The translations under genes were made by a program, and so were the position numbers. Below the pieces are notes generated by a model. It saw nothing but the letters and a program-made list of their open reading frames with translations. It searched no databases and was not told where the DNA came from. From CAZHWR01 sp964536085 (GTDB lineage Bacteria; Bacillota; Clostridia; Oscillospirales; Ruminococcaceae): DNA of 17,156 nucleotides. This document shows, piece by piece, positions 1 through 6,768 of the stretch. The stretch is taken from NCBI GenBank assembly GCA_964536085.1, contig CAZHWR010000039.1, positions 1 through 17,156 of the forward strand, written 5' to 3'. The first letter of the stretch is position 1. The number at the start of each line of letters is the position of its first letter.

Positions 1-856
1 AGTAGTATGTTGCTCCGCCTACCGTTACCGCCTGCGATACAACCGGATCACCGTTCTCGTCTACATAGCAATATCCTGCTCCGGATTCAGAAGCAACCAG
101 CGAATTTGTTACCAATACTCCGTTATTATAATACTTGCCGTTCGACCAACCGTCTACTTCACCTGCTGGTACAATATTTCCCTCATATACCTCTATGCTC
201 TTTACTAACAAGTTGATGCTCTGAGCTTCTGATTTAGCCCTGTTTTCAGAAACCTCAGCAGGATCGGTGTTTGCATTAAAATCGGAGGAACCTGTAAGTC
301 GATTTTCAATACTTATGCCATACGAACTGTTTGATGTAAGCGCAGAATAGTTATATTTTTCCGCAGAAACTATATGATAAATTTTGAAATAGCCGTCTGC
401 ATCGGCGTTATTAGCCTGTTTAGCGCGAAGCTGCGCCAATGTGTACCATGTACGGTAACCTGAAGTTTCCGCAACATTGCTGCTGTCGGACAAATATTTA
501 ATTCGCACAAGCGGATCGGTGGCTAAAAAATAAATATCTCCTGGAACTTCGGGATCGTCTTCAAGCTGCAATGTGTAAACAACGGTATAAGTGGCGTCAA
601 TCGGGATCGCGCTTGTTTCACAGCCCCAGATCGGTTGATTTATCGTCGTCATATTTTCGCCTTTAACTAGGACGGCTTCACCGTTGACCAATTCATACGC
701 GCGCTGAGTGTCCGATCCGAACGACTTTATCTGCCCTGCATCCCATGCCTGCACAAGATCGCCTGAATCCGCAAGAACACTTGTTACTGACAATGAACCC
801 GCCAATACCGCCGCCATCAAAGCGGATAAAGCCCTTTTAACGAGATTTGCTTTCAC
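1..856 (-). CDS. Secreted protein with possible cell-wall-binding repeats, N-terminal part (cut by window edge)
   Basis: The reading frame is open from a GTG at 856-854 to the window edge, giving 285 residues without a stop. Residues 1-29 are a standard Sec signal peptide: KANLVKR, a hydrophobic stretch, then a VLA cleavage site before DSGD. The mature part is rich in Tyr, Asp, Asn and Ser and looks beta-rich. Residues 236-285 carry two loose copies of a G-W/Y-x-x-x-G-K-Y-Y-x-x-G-x-x-V-T-N type pattern (GWSNGKYYNNGVLVTN, then YCYVDENGDPVV), recalling glucan- or choline-binding repeats of surface proteins. AGGAG lies 9 nt before the GTG. An in-frame ATG three codons upstream abuts that AGGAG and is too close to use it; a TTG between them is also possible. 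I do not recognise the central domain (about 30-230) and assign no enzymatic function. The gene has its own promoter. Confidence 0.75.
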   Translation of the reverse strand, partial: MKANLVKRALSALMAAVLAGSLSVTSVLADSGDLVQAWDAGQIKSFGSDTQRAYELVNGEAVLVKGENMTTINQPIWGCETSAIPIDATYTVVYTLQLEDDPEVPGDIYFLATDPLVRIKYLSDSSNVAETSGYRTWYTLAQLRAKQANNADADGYFKIYHIVSAEKYNYSALTSNSSYGISIENRLTGSSDFNANTDPAEVSENRAKSEAQSINLLVKSIEVYEGNIVPAGEVDGWSNGKYYNNGVLVTNSLVASESGAGYCYVDENGDPVVSQAVTVGGATYY

Positions 857-900
857 CAAAATCATCTCCTATAATTTTAAATATAAACTTTACTATTTAT

Positions 901-929
901 AGTATAAACAATTTTTTATAATTTGTCAC
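901..929 (-). promoter_or_regulatory. Sigma-A-type promoter for the secreted protein gene
   Basis: On the minus strand, GTGACA (924-929) is followed after exactly 17 nt by TATACT (901-906). Each hexamer matches the consensus at 5 of 6 positions. The predicted start of transcription lies about 35-40 nt upstream of the GTG start codon, leaving room for the AGGAG ribosome site. Confidence 0.65.
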
Positions 930-1285
930 GCTATTTTTTTAAATTTGTGCCGAATCCTGTACCCGATAATATAAAAGCTCTACCGTCTTATTCTCTTATT
1001 TGCGCAAAACAGCTCGCCCATAATTTAAGCATTACTCCCTCTACCATTGGAGGATATCTTTAAGAAAAAAGCCAGCCGATTTTTGATACTCTCAAGCTGC
1101 TTGCGCAGTATTTTGACATTTCCGCCGAATATCTTTTGGCATTCATTTTCCAAAAGCACATACGCTGTTGAGACGAGCTTCTTCGGGTTTTCCGTTCTAT
1201 TCCGCAAGAGCAACAGAAAATTTTTTAGAACAAGGAAATGCTATTTTAAAATCAACTCCGACGTTTCACAAAAAAGTAAACAATT
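930..1285. other. Intergenic stretch without a convincing gene; possible decayed ORF
   Basis: This gap lies between the terminator of the FAD-dehydrogenase gene and the promoter of the secreted-protein gene. The only minus-strand frame of note is 1025-1213 (TTG at 1213, 62 residues), with a helical, Lys/Leu-rich C-terminal half (KILRKQLESIKNRLAFFLK). The frame stays open for several codons upstream of the TTG, to a TAG, but has no ATG, no ribosome site and no promoter I can see. I do not recognise the sequence. It could be chance coding or the remnant of a lost gene. A plus-strand frame that crosses it runs antisense into the neighbouring gene and is not believable. Confidence 0.4.
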
Positions 1286-1317
1286 AAAAAACAGAGAGGC
1301 TCACCTCTCTGTTTTTT
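1286..1317. terminator. Intrinsic terminator after the cdaA-cdaR-dehydrogenase block
   Basis: A perfect 9-bp stem, ACAGAGAGG (1291-1299) with loop CTCA and CCTCTCTGT (1304-1312), is flanked by A and T runs that can extend the stem. Read on the minus strand it starts about 12 nt past the stop codon of the dehydrogenase gene and is followed by a run of six T. A T7 run on the other side means it could also stop plus-strand transcription. Confidence 0.88.
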
Positions 1318-1328
1318 TACAATACCTA

Positions 1329-2924
1329 TCAATTATACGGCGCATACTTTTTCATTATTTTCGCTGCGATTTTAATCCCGTCAACGGCGGCGCTCATAAT
1401 TCCGCCCGCATATCCCGCTCCCTCGCCGCACGGATACAAGCCGCTTATCGTCACCGATTCGCCTGTTTCTTCGTTTCGCAAAATGCGCACAGGGGACGAC
1501 GTCCTTGTTTCAGCGCCCGTCAGCACAGCGTCGGGCGTTGCAAATTCCGGAAGCCTTTTGTTAAAACGGTCAATACCGATTTTGAGCATATTATTTATTT
1601 CATGCCCGAAAAGCTCGGAAAAATCCGCTCCGGTAACTCCGATTGAATAAGACGGCTTGACAGAGCCGATGTTTATACCCTTTTCCCCGTTCATAAAACA
1701 ATCCACTGTAGCGCATGGAGCGCGGTAACTTTTCCCGCCGAGCTCAAACGCTCTTTTCTCAAGCCTTCTTTGGAACGATATGCCGCCGAGCGGACCTGAA
1801 TCGAAATCCTTTTCAGAAACCGACACAACGAGCCCGGCGTTTGCGTTTTCCTTATCGCGGGCATATTCGCTCATACCGTTTGTGACAACCGTTTCTTGTT
1901 CAGAACAGCTAGGTACGACTACTCCTCCCGGGCACATGCAAAACGTATAAACCGCTCTGCCGCCTTCATGGTATGAAAGCTGATATTCCCCCACGGGCAG
2001 ATTTTTATCGTCAGCGTATTTCCCGTACAGCCCGCGGTTGATAACCTCCTGCCGCTGTTCGATTCGTACTCCGACAGAAAACGGCTTTGGCTGCATCATT
2101 ATACCCTTGCCGTAAAGCATAGAAAAAGTATCTCTTGCGCTGTGCCCCGCCGCAAGCACAACGGCGCATGCATTTAACTCCGTGTTATTTGCGGAAACGC
2201 CTGCCACCGCGGATCCTTTTACCTTTATATCGTCCAGGCAGCTTTCAAACATGATTTCTCCGCCCAGCTGCATAATCCTGCTTCTTATCGATGAAACTAT
2301 TACTCTGAGCCTGTCCGTTCCGATATGCGGCTTTGCTTTAATTAAGATATCCTCCGGCGCACCATGCTTTACAAATTCATTTAACACATATTCACAAAGC
2401 GGATCGGATATCCTTGTCGTCAGCTTGCCGTCTGAAAATGTTCCCGCTCCGCCCTCGCCGAACTGGACGTTCGCGTTTTCATCAAGCTCCCCTTTATTTA
2501 AAAACTGTTCGACCGCGCACACCCGCTTTTCAATCCCGGGTCCGCGCTCCAACACTATTGGATTATACCCGTTTTCCGCCAGCACCAACGACGCGAACAT
2601 ACCCGCGGGACCGAAACCCGTTATAACTATATTACCGTTTGGCTTTTGCGTCCCTTTTTCAAATTCAAAAGTCTGCCGCGGTTTATAAACCGCGTGCGGC
2701 GATTTTTGCGCCACTTTGCGCTCGTCCTTTTCATCAAAAAGCTCTATTTTTACTGTATTCACATAGTGAATGTTTTCTCTCCTCCGCGCATCGAGCGACC
2801 TTTTTGAAACTCCCGCAAATCTAACCTCGCTTTGCGAGAGAGACAACAAAGCGAGCGTCCTGTCAACAACAGAACGCTCAGACTGCGAAATTTCACTCTT
2901 TATCTGTGAAACAAAAATCGGCAT
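1329..2924 (-). CDS. FAD-dependent dehydrogenase (COG2509-type NAD(FAD)-utilising family)
   Basis: This 531-residue protein has the architecture of the uncharacterised FAD-dependent dehydrogenases grouped as COG2509. Residues 1-62 are the short N-terminal domain with the family-typical SKRSLDARRR. A dinucleotide-binding Rossmann motif follows (IVITGFGPAGM, about 99-109, with acidic Glu126 ending the second strand, IVLERG). A conserved block lies near 153-168 (VQFGEGGAGTFSDGKL). The C-terminal flavin-contacting segment GLYPCGEGAGYAGG is at about 497-510. The substrate is unknown. No signal peptide or membrane segment is visible, so it should be cytoplasmic. The ATG has GGAGG 11 nt upstream and lies 18 nt after the cdaR stop, so the gene is probably co-transcribed with cdaA and cdaR. 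From memory, this family often sits by ybbR in clostridial genomes. A terminator follows directly. Confidence 0.87.
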   Translation of the reverse strand: MPIFVSQIKSEISQSERSVVDRTLALLSLSQSEVRFAGVSKRSLDARRRENIHYVNTVKIELFDEKDERKVAQKSPHAVYKPRQTFEFEKGTQKPNGNIVITGFGPAGMFASLVLAENGYNPIVLERGPGIEKRVCAVEQFLNKGELDENANVQFGEGGAGTFSDGKLTTRISDPLCEYVLNEFVKHGAPEDILIKAKPHIGTDRLRVIVSSIRSRIMQLGGEIMFESCLDDIKVKGSAVAGVSANNTELNACAVVLAAGHSARDTFSMLYGKGIMMQPKPFSVGVRIEQRQEVINRGLYGKYADDKNLPVGEYQLSYHEGGRAVYTFCMCPGGVVVPSCSEQETVVTNGMSEYARDKENANAGLVVSVSEKDFDSGPLGGISFQRRLEKRAFELGGKSYRAPCATVDCFMNGEKGINIGSVKPSYSIGVTGADFSELFGHEINNMLKIGIDRFNKRLPEFATPDAVLTGAETRTSSPVRILRNEETGESVTISGLYPCGEGAGYAGGIMSAAVDGIKIAAKIMKKYAPYN

Positions 2925-2942
2925 GACCCGAAAAACCTCCGG

Positions 2943-4208
2943 CTATTTTTTACTGGCATTTATCACGGCGGAATATTCTCCTACCGCCCAAACAAGTCCC
3001 TTATTCGGAACAGTTATCTGCACCACCACAGTCGTGTCACCCGACTGGTTTATCGTCGTTGACGATTCCAAATCTATCGACGCGATTATATCCTTGGCTT
3101 TTAGCGAGTTTACTATACTTTTTTTACCCACTATTTTTACATTTTCAATCTTGCTCGTGACAACCGAAATATCATAACCATCCGGCGCATTCACGACGTT
3201 GAAGTTAGAAACATTAAAGGTTTTGGAAACCAAATCGGCTTTTTCAAACTTTACAGTTACCTTATTTGTATTTTCAAGATTCACAAATCCCGACGGCAGA
3301 CCGATATCCAATACAAACGACGATCCTATATCTACTGTCCTCAGATCTATATATCCGATATTCAAATCTTTTACGTTGTCGACCGCCTCGCTGGACGCCA
3401 TGACCTTAAGCGTACTTTGAGACATAGTGTATTTTAACTCGTCTATCGGGAAGTCGTCCGGCACATTTTTATAGCCGAACGTCAGATTAATGGTATTCTG
3501 CTTCAAAATAGGAACGGTTATCTGCAAATACTGCGGCGAATAGATTATTGCCTCCTGACTGACTTCGTTTCCGTCACTGTCATACAGAAGCAGAGTCGGG
3601 TCGTCTATAACCATAGTTTCACTTAAGCTCGCCTTTTTATCAGTAACCAAAACGGCTCGCTTCACCTTCTCAACATCCGTTTGCGCGCCTGTGATTTCAA
3701 TCGTTTCCACCGAGGCATACGCACTTTCTTTGACATAGTTATCCTTAGCGGTAACGTTTGCAGCCTCCGCCTCAAGCGGCACCTCTGCAGAAACAACATA
3801 ATCAAACCGAACTTTTATTTTGGACGGCGAGACTGACGCCACTGAATAATTGCCGTCTGAATTTTTTTGAGTTGCCGTAAGCTTTAATTTATATGTTCCG
3901 GCAGATTTAATATCAGAAATATCAGCCGTTACAGTGATGTCTGACGCGGTCAGATTACCCACCTTATACCTTTTGCCGTCAACAGTCACCGTGACCTTCT
4001 GATCTGCTCCGCTGACCGCCTCCAATCCCAGCTTGCCCGCCGCATAATCGCTAAGAGGAATATCAACCGGCACATTTTCAATTCTTTTTTCCTGGCTGGG
4101 ATTGGTAACCGCAGTAATACCGCCCCACACTATTACAGCGATAATTATCGAGAATATCTTAACAAACAGCGAATTATTAAATAATCTTTCAATGCTGAAT
4201 TTTTTCAT
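2943..4208 (-). CDS. cdaR: CdaR/YbbR-domain membrane-anchored regulator of c-di-AMP synthase
   Basis: The 421-residue product has one N-terminal membrane anchor (about 13-34, rich in Ile and Val, ending VIVWGGITAV) and a long extracytoplasmic part made of about four YbbR repeats, near residues 44-135, 142-235, 239-322 and 328-417. CdaR proteins bind CdaA and modulate its activity. I chose the ATG at 4208-4206: GGAAGG is 10 nt upstream, and MKKFSIERLFNNSLFVKI matches usual YbbR starts. A TTG at 4226 would add only six residues. The ATG overlaps the cdaA stop codon as ATGA, so the two genes are very likely translationally coupled. The length is normal for a four-repeat YbbR protein. Confidence 0.92.
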   Translation of the reverse strand: MKKFSIERLFNNSLFVKIFSIIIAVIVWGGITAVTNPSQEKRIENVPVDIPLSDYAAGKLGLEAVSGADQKVTVTVDGKRYKVGNLTASDITVTADISDIKSAGTYKLKLTATQKNSDGNYSVASVSPSKIKVRFDYVVSAEVPLEAEAANVTAKDNYVKESAYASVETIEITGAQTDVEKVKRAVLVTDKKASLSETMVIDDPTLLLYDSDGNEVSQEAIIYSPQYLQITVPILKQNTINLTFGYKNVPDDFPIDELKYTMSQSTLKVMASSEAVDNVKDLNIGYIDLRTVDIGSSFVLDIGLPSGFVNLENTNKVTVKFEKADLVSKTFNVSNFNVVNAPDGYDISVVTSKIENVKIVGKKSIVNSLKAKDIIASIDLESSTTINQSGDTTVVVQITVPNKGLVWAVGEYSAVINASKK

Positions 4209-5080
4209 TTTCTTTTCACCTTCCAAAACGCAGACTTGCTTTCCTTGGTTTCGTCAGGCTTTTCAGGAATAAGCTTACCTTTTAAAAACAATTCAAGCTC
4301 TTCCTGAGTGTATCCCACGAACAATTCGCCGTCCATGGCGACCGATATGTTTCCGGTTTCCTCCGACACTACGATAATGATTGCATCAGAATTTTCGCTC
4401 ATACCTATAGCGGCGCGGTGCCTTGCGCCGAAATTCCTGGCGATATTTTCTTCTTTAACAGGCTTTGGCAAAAAACAGGAAGCCGAATGTATCCGGCCGT
4501 CTCTCACAATCACAGCGCCGTCGTGCAGCGGAGAATTGTGAAAAAACAGATTGCCGAGCAGTTCCGATGTTATCTGAGCGTCGACTCTCACGCCTGTGGC
4601 AATCTGTTCTCCCAGCTTTGTCTGCCGCTCAATAACTATAAGCGCTCCTGTTTTGGTTTGCGAAAGCTCTCGGCACGCCTTGGATATTTCGGCGATCGCC
4701 CCGCTCCAAACCTTTCTGACCTGCTCCACATGATCGGCGCTGAAATTAAAAACGCCCAAGTCGCGCACTTTTGCCCGTCCGACCTTATCCAAAATCCGCC
4801 TTAACTCCGGCTGGAACACAATGATGATGGCGATAGCGCCTATGCTGAACAGATTCTTCAGCAAAAATTCAAGAGCGCTGAGATGAAACAACATCGCCGC
4901 CAAAAATATCGCGCCCAAAAGCAAAAGTCCTTTAACAAGCTGCTGCGCTCTTGTCTCTCTTACTATCATTATTCCCTTGTAAATTATATAAGCCAAAATA
5001 ACAATATCGAGCAAATCGGAAACGCTGAATGTTTTAAGCACGCCGACGATTGCGCCGATCACAGTTTGAACACTATCCAT
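4205..5080 (-). CDS. cdaA: Diadenylate cyclase CdaA (c-di-AMP synthase)
   Basis: CdaA joins two ATP molecules into the second messenger c-di-AMP, which controls potassium and osmolyte uptake and cell-wall balance. The 291-residue protein has three predicted membrane helices (about 22-40, 48-65 and 69-90), then a linker and the cytoplasmic DAC domain (about 100-270). Both signature motifs are present: DGA at 187-189 in NSPLHDGAVIV, and RHR at 220-222 in FGARHRAAIG, where Ala replaces the Thr often seen before RHR. The ATG at 5080 has AAAGGAAA upstream at good spacing. The stop codon overlaps the start of cdaR. The gene has its own promoter at 5188-5216, and no terminator separates it from the desulfurase gene upstream. 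Usually glmM lies in the same operon; it is absent here, and a FAD dehydrogenase sits downstream instead. Confidence 0.96.
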   Translation of the reverse strand: MDSVQTVIGAIVGVLKTFSVSDLLDIVILAYIIYKGIMIVRETRAQQLVKGLLLLGAIFLAAMLFHLSALEFLLKNLFSIGAIAIIIVFQPELRRILDKVGRAKVRDLGVFNFSADHVEQVRKVWSGAIAEISKACRELSQTKTGALIVIERQTKLGEQIATGVRVDAQITSELLGNLFFHNSPLHDGAVIVRDGRIHSASCFLPKPVKEENIARNFGARHRAAIGMSENSDAIIIVVSEETGNISVAMDGELFVGYTQEELELFLKGKLIPEKPDETKESKSAFWKVKRK

Positions 5081-5187
5081 GGTCTTATTTTCCTTTCGCT
5101 TTCAGCGATTGACTTAGCGGCACAAGGATAATTCACAGAGCCTCTGCCATAACTTACACATCCGTTAAAGCTTTCATTTATATAAAA

Positions 5188-5216
5188 AGTTTACCACATA
5201 CTGCCGGTTTTATCAA
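5188..5216 (-). promoter_or_regulatory. Sigma-A-type promoter for cdaA-cdaR
   Basis: TTGATA (5211-5216) and TAAACT (5188-5193), read on the minus strand, are 17 nt apart and match the consensus at 5/6 and 4/6 positions. The predicted transcript has a leader of about 100 nt before the cdaA start codon. The -35 box starts only about 14 nt past the stop of the preceding desulfurase gene. Confidence 0.65.
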
Positions 5217-5229
5217 GTGCAAAGCCGCC

Positions 5230-6375
5230 TCAGCGCGATTTTGAAAGTTTGTAAAGTGCCGACACAAGCTGACTCACCTCCGACGGCTTGTTGAACGCTC
5301 CGGGCGAAAATCTTACAGTTCCGTTTTTGTCCGTGCCGATATATTCATGAGCCGAAGGCGCGCAGTGGAATCCCCCGCGCAGTGCAAAGCCCATATCAGA
5401 CAGAGCGGTCACCGCCTCGGTGGAGGTTATCCCTTTTATGTTAAAACTCAAAACAGGCGATTTTTTGCCTGCTTTCATATTTTTTGTATATAACTTAAAC
5501 CGTCTGTCCGACATAAGCTCGTCGTAAAGCTGCTTGCACAGCCCAAGCTCGTGCAGATATATGTCCTCCATACCCTGTTTTTGAATAAAATCAATTCCCG
5601 CGGACATCGACATTATTCCCACGGTATTCTGCGTTCCGCTTTCAAAACGGTCGGGCAAAAACAACGGCTGTTCGGTCTGAACCGAAACGCTCCCGGTCCC
5701 GCCTTCGATAACAGTTTCAAGCATTTTATCAGTGTTTACCGCCATAACGCCCGTTCCCGTTATTCCGTAAAGCGATTTATGCCCCGAAGCACACAGAACA
5801 TCAATTCCGTATTCCTCCATATCTATCGGCAATATACCCGCCGCCTGAGCGGCGTCCACAATAAAGGTGACGCCGCGTTTGCGGCAGATCTCACCGATTC
5901 TTTTTATCGGCAGAACCACACCTGTAACGTTAGAAGCAAATGTGGCAACGACCGCCTTGGTTTTTTCATTGATCTTGCTTTCAAACGAAAGCAGGGTAAG
6001 GTCTTCGTTATTTTCATACACCTTTGCGGTATCGAATATAACATTATGAGTTTTACTGAGCTTATAAAGCGGCCTGATAACCGAATTATGCTCAACGCAT
6101 GACGTAACAACATGACCGGAACCGCTAACCGCTCCTTTTATAGCCATGTTAAGCGCATGAGTACAGTTTGAGCAGAACACTATTCTTTCAGGCGCGGTAG
6201 AAAACATTTCCGCGAATTTTTCCCGCGCCTCGTAAATTTTTTCCGCGGCGGCATAAGACATCTTATGCCCGCTTCTTCCCGGATTGCCGCCGTACTGCTC
6301 TACAGCGGTCAAAACCGCCCTTTTAACATTTTTCGGCTTTGGAAACGCAGTAGCCGCGTTATCAAAATAAATCAA
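5230..6375 (-). CDS. Cysteine desulfurase / selenocysteine lyase family protein (class V aminotransferase fold)
   Basis: This PLP enzyme of about 381 residues should cleave sulfur from cysteine as an enzyme-bound persulfide. Numbering from the in-frame ATG at 6381: the PLP lysine is Lys202 in ASGHKSLYG; cofactor contacts are His98 in EHNS and the VDAAQ block (175-179); the reactive cysteine is Cys340 in RGGFHCAPSAHEYIGT. The N-terminus IYFDNAATAFPKP is typical. The length and HCAP-type loop fit the separate 'cysteine desulfurase family' often found beside DUF3343 proteins, rather than IscS/NifS. I prefer the TTG at 6375-6373 as start: GGAGGA ends 6 nt before it, whereas it directly abuts the ATG at 6381. 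The complete Shine-Dalgarno is buried in a hairpin (see 6382-6417). The gene follows DUF3343 by about 67 nt. Confidence 0.88.
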   Translation of the reverse strand: MIYFDNAATAFPKPKNVKRAVLTAVEQYGGNPGRSGHKMSYAAAEKIYEAREKFAEMFSTAPERIVFCSNCTHALNMAIKGAVSGSGHVVTSCVEHNSVIRPLYKLSKTHNVIFDTAKVYENNEDLTLLSFESKINEKTKAVVATFASNVTGVVLPIKRIGEICRKRGVTFIVDAAQAAGILPIDMEEYGIDVLCASGHKSLYGITGTGVMAVNTDKMLETVIEGGTGSVSVQTEQPLFLPDRFESGTQNTVGIMSMSAGIDFIQKQGMEDIYLHELGLCKQLYDELMSDRRFKLYTKNMKAGKKSPVLSFNIKGITSTEAVTALSDMGFALRGGFHCAPSAHEYIGTDKNGTVRFSPGAFNKPSEVSQLVSALYKLSKSR

Positions 6376-6381
6376 ATTCAT

Positions 6382-6417
6382 TCCTCCATAAAATGCGTTA
6401 TAACATTTTATGAAGGA
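6382..6417 (-). promoter_or_regulatory. mRNA hairpin that sequesters the desulfurase Shine-Dalgarno
   Basis: On the minus-strand transcript, UCCUUCAUAAAAUG (6417-6404) can pair along its whole length with CAUUUUAUGGAGGA (6395-6382), leaving an 8-nt loop, UUAUAACG. All 14 pairs form, one of them a G-U wobble. The 3' arm contains the entire GGAGGA ribosome site of the cysteine desulfurase gene. No U-run follows, so it is not a terminator. The arrangement suggests translational control by a ligand, protein or temperature, or by ribosomes arriving from the DUF3343 gene. Pairing is read directly from the sequence; regulation is inferred. Confidence 0.6.
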
Positions 6418-6442
6418 GAATAAAAAAAATACACTGATTCAG

Positions 6443-6655
6443 TCAGGTCATTCCCTGAATTTCTATTTTTTGATCGGACAGTATTCGTCCGGCTGTTTCA
6501 ACATCGCTGTCAATCTTCAAGCTGTAGCCGCAACCGCAGCTGTTGATTTCTTTAGGCGTTTTAATAATTTCCGTTTTTATGCCGTTTTGCAGCAAAACGT
6601 CTTTCGCTTTAAACGCATGTGTAACGGAATTAAGCATAATTATATTTTTACTCAT
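6443..6655 (-). CDS. DUF3343 protein, putative sulfur/selenium carrier
   Basis: This small cytoplasmic protein of 70 residues matches the DUF3343 pattern: an N-terminal beta-alpha unit (NIIMLNSVTHAFKAKDVL), a strand with Lys (GIKTEIIKTPKEI), and the cysteine motif SCGCGYSLKI at 39-48, then a last helix. Members are described as putative S/Se-carrier-like proteins and often sit beside class-V desulfurases, as here. The paired cysteines Cys40 and Cys42 could carry a persulfide or selenide; that is inference. I chose the ATG at 6655: GGAAG lies about 10 nt upstream. A frame extension to 6712 would add 19 residues of Cys/Gly/Lys-rich sequence that does not look like the family and would start within the promoter region. 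It has its own promoter and probably forms an operon with the desulfurase. Confidence 0.8.
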   Translation of the reverse strand: MSKNIIMLNSVTHAFKAKDVLLQNGIKTEIIKTPKEINSCGCGYSLKIDSDVETAGRILSDQKIEIQGMT

Positions 6656-6701
6656 TGCCTTTCTTCCTTTGCATATATGCGGTTTACCGTTGCCACAATT
6701 C

Positions 6702-6730
6702 ATTCTATGCAACCGAGAGGAATAAGTCTA
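6702..6730 (-). promoter_or_regulatory. Candidate promoter for the DUF3343-desulfurase pair
   Basis: On the minus strand, TAGACT (6725-6730, 4/6 to consensus) and TAGAAT (6702-6707, 5/6) are separated by 17 nt. The predicted leader is about 40 nt before the DUF3343 ATG. It lies in the 113-nt gap after ispF, where I see no terminator, so read-through from ispF is also possible. Confidence 0.45.
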
Positions 6731-6768
6731 TGACGATTTAATAAAACAGAAAAACGCAAATTGCAGAA

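Noticed and set aside
1047..1646. 199-codon plus-strand frame
   Set aside because: Most of it is antisense to the C-terminal part of the FAD dehydrogenase and crosses the terminator; no ribosome site and a composition unlike a protein.
2182..2688. 168-codon plus-strand frame inside the dehydrogenase gene
   Set aside because: Exact antisense shadow of a well-supported gene; rich in Pro, Ser and Cys with no recognisable domain.
5081..5187. c-di-AMP riboswitch in the cdaA leader
   Set aside because: The leader of about 100 nt shows only tiny stems and none of the long conserved arms such a switch needs.
5551..6102. 183-codon plus-strand frame
   Set aside because: Antisense to the cysteine desulfurase; no promoter or ribosome site.
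6671..6680. Palindrome GCATATATGC upstream of DUF3343
   Set aside because: A 10-nt AT-rich palindrome is expected by chance and has no second copy nearby.
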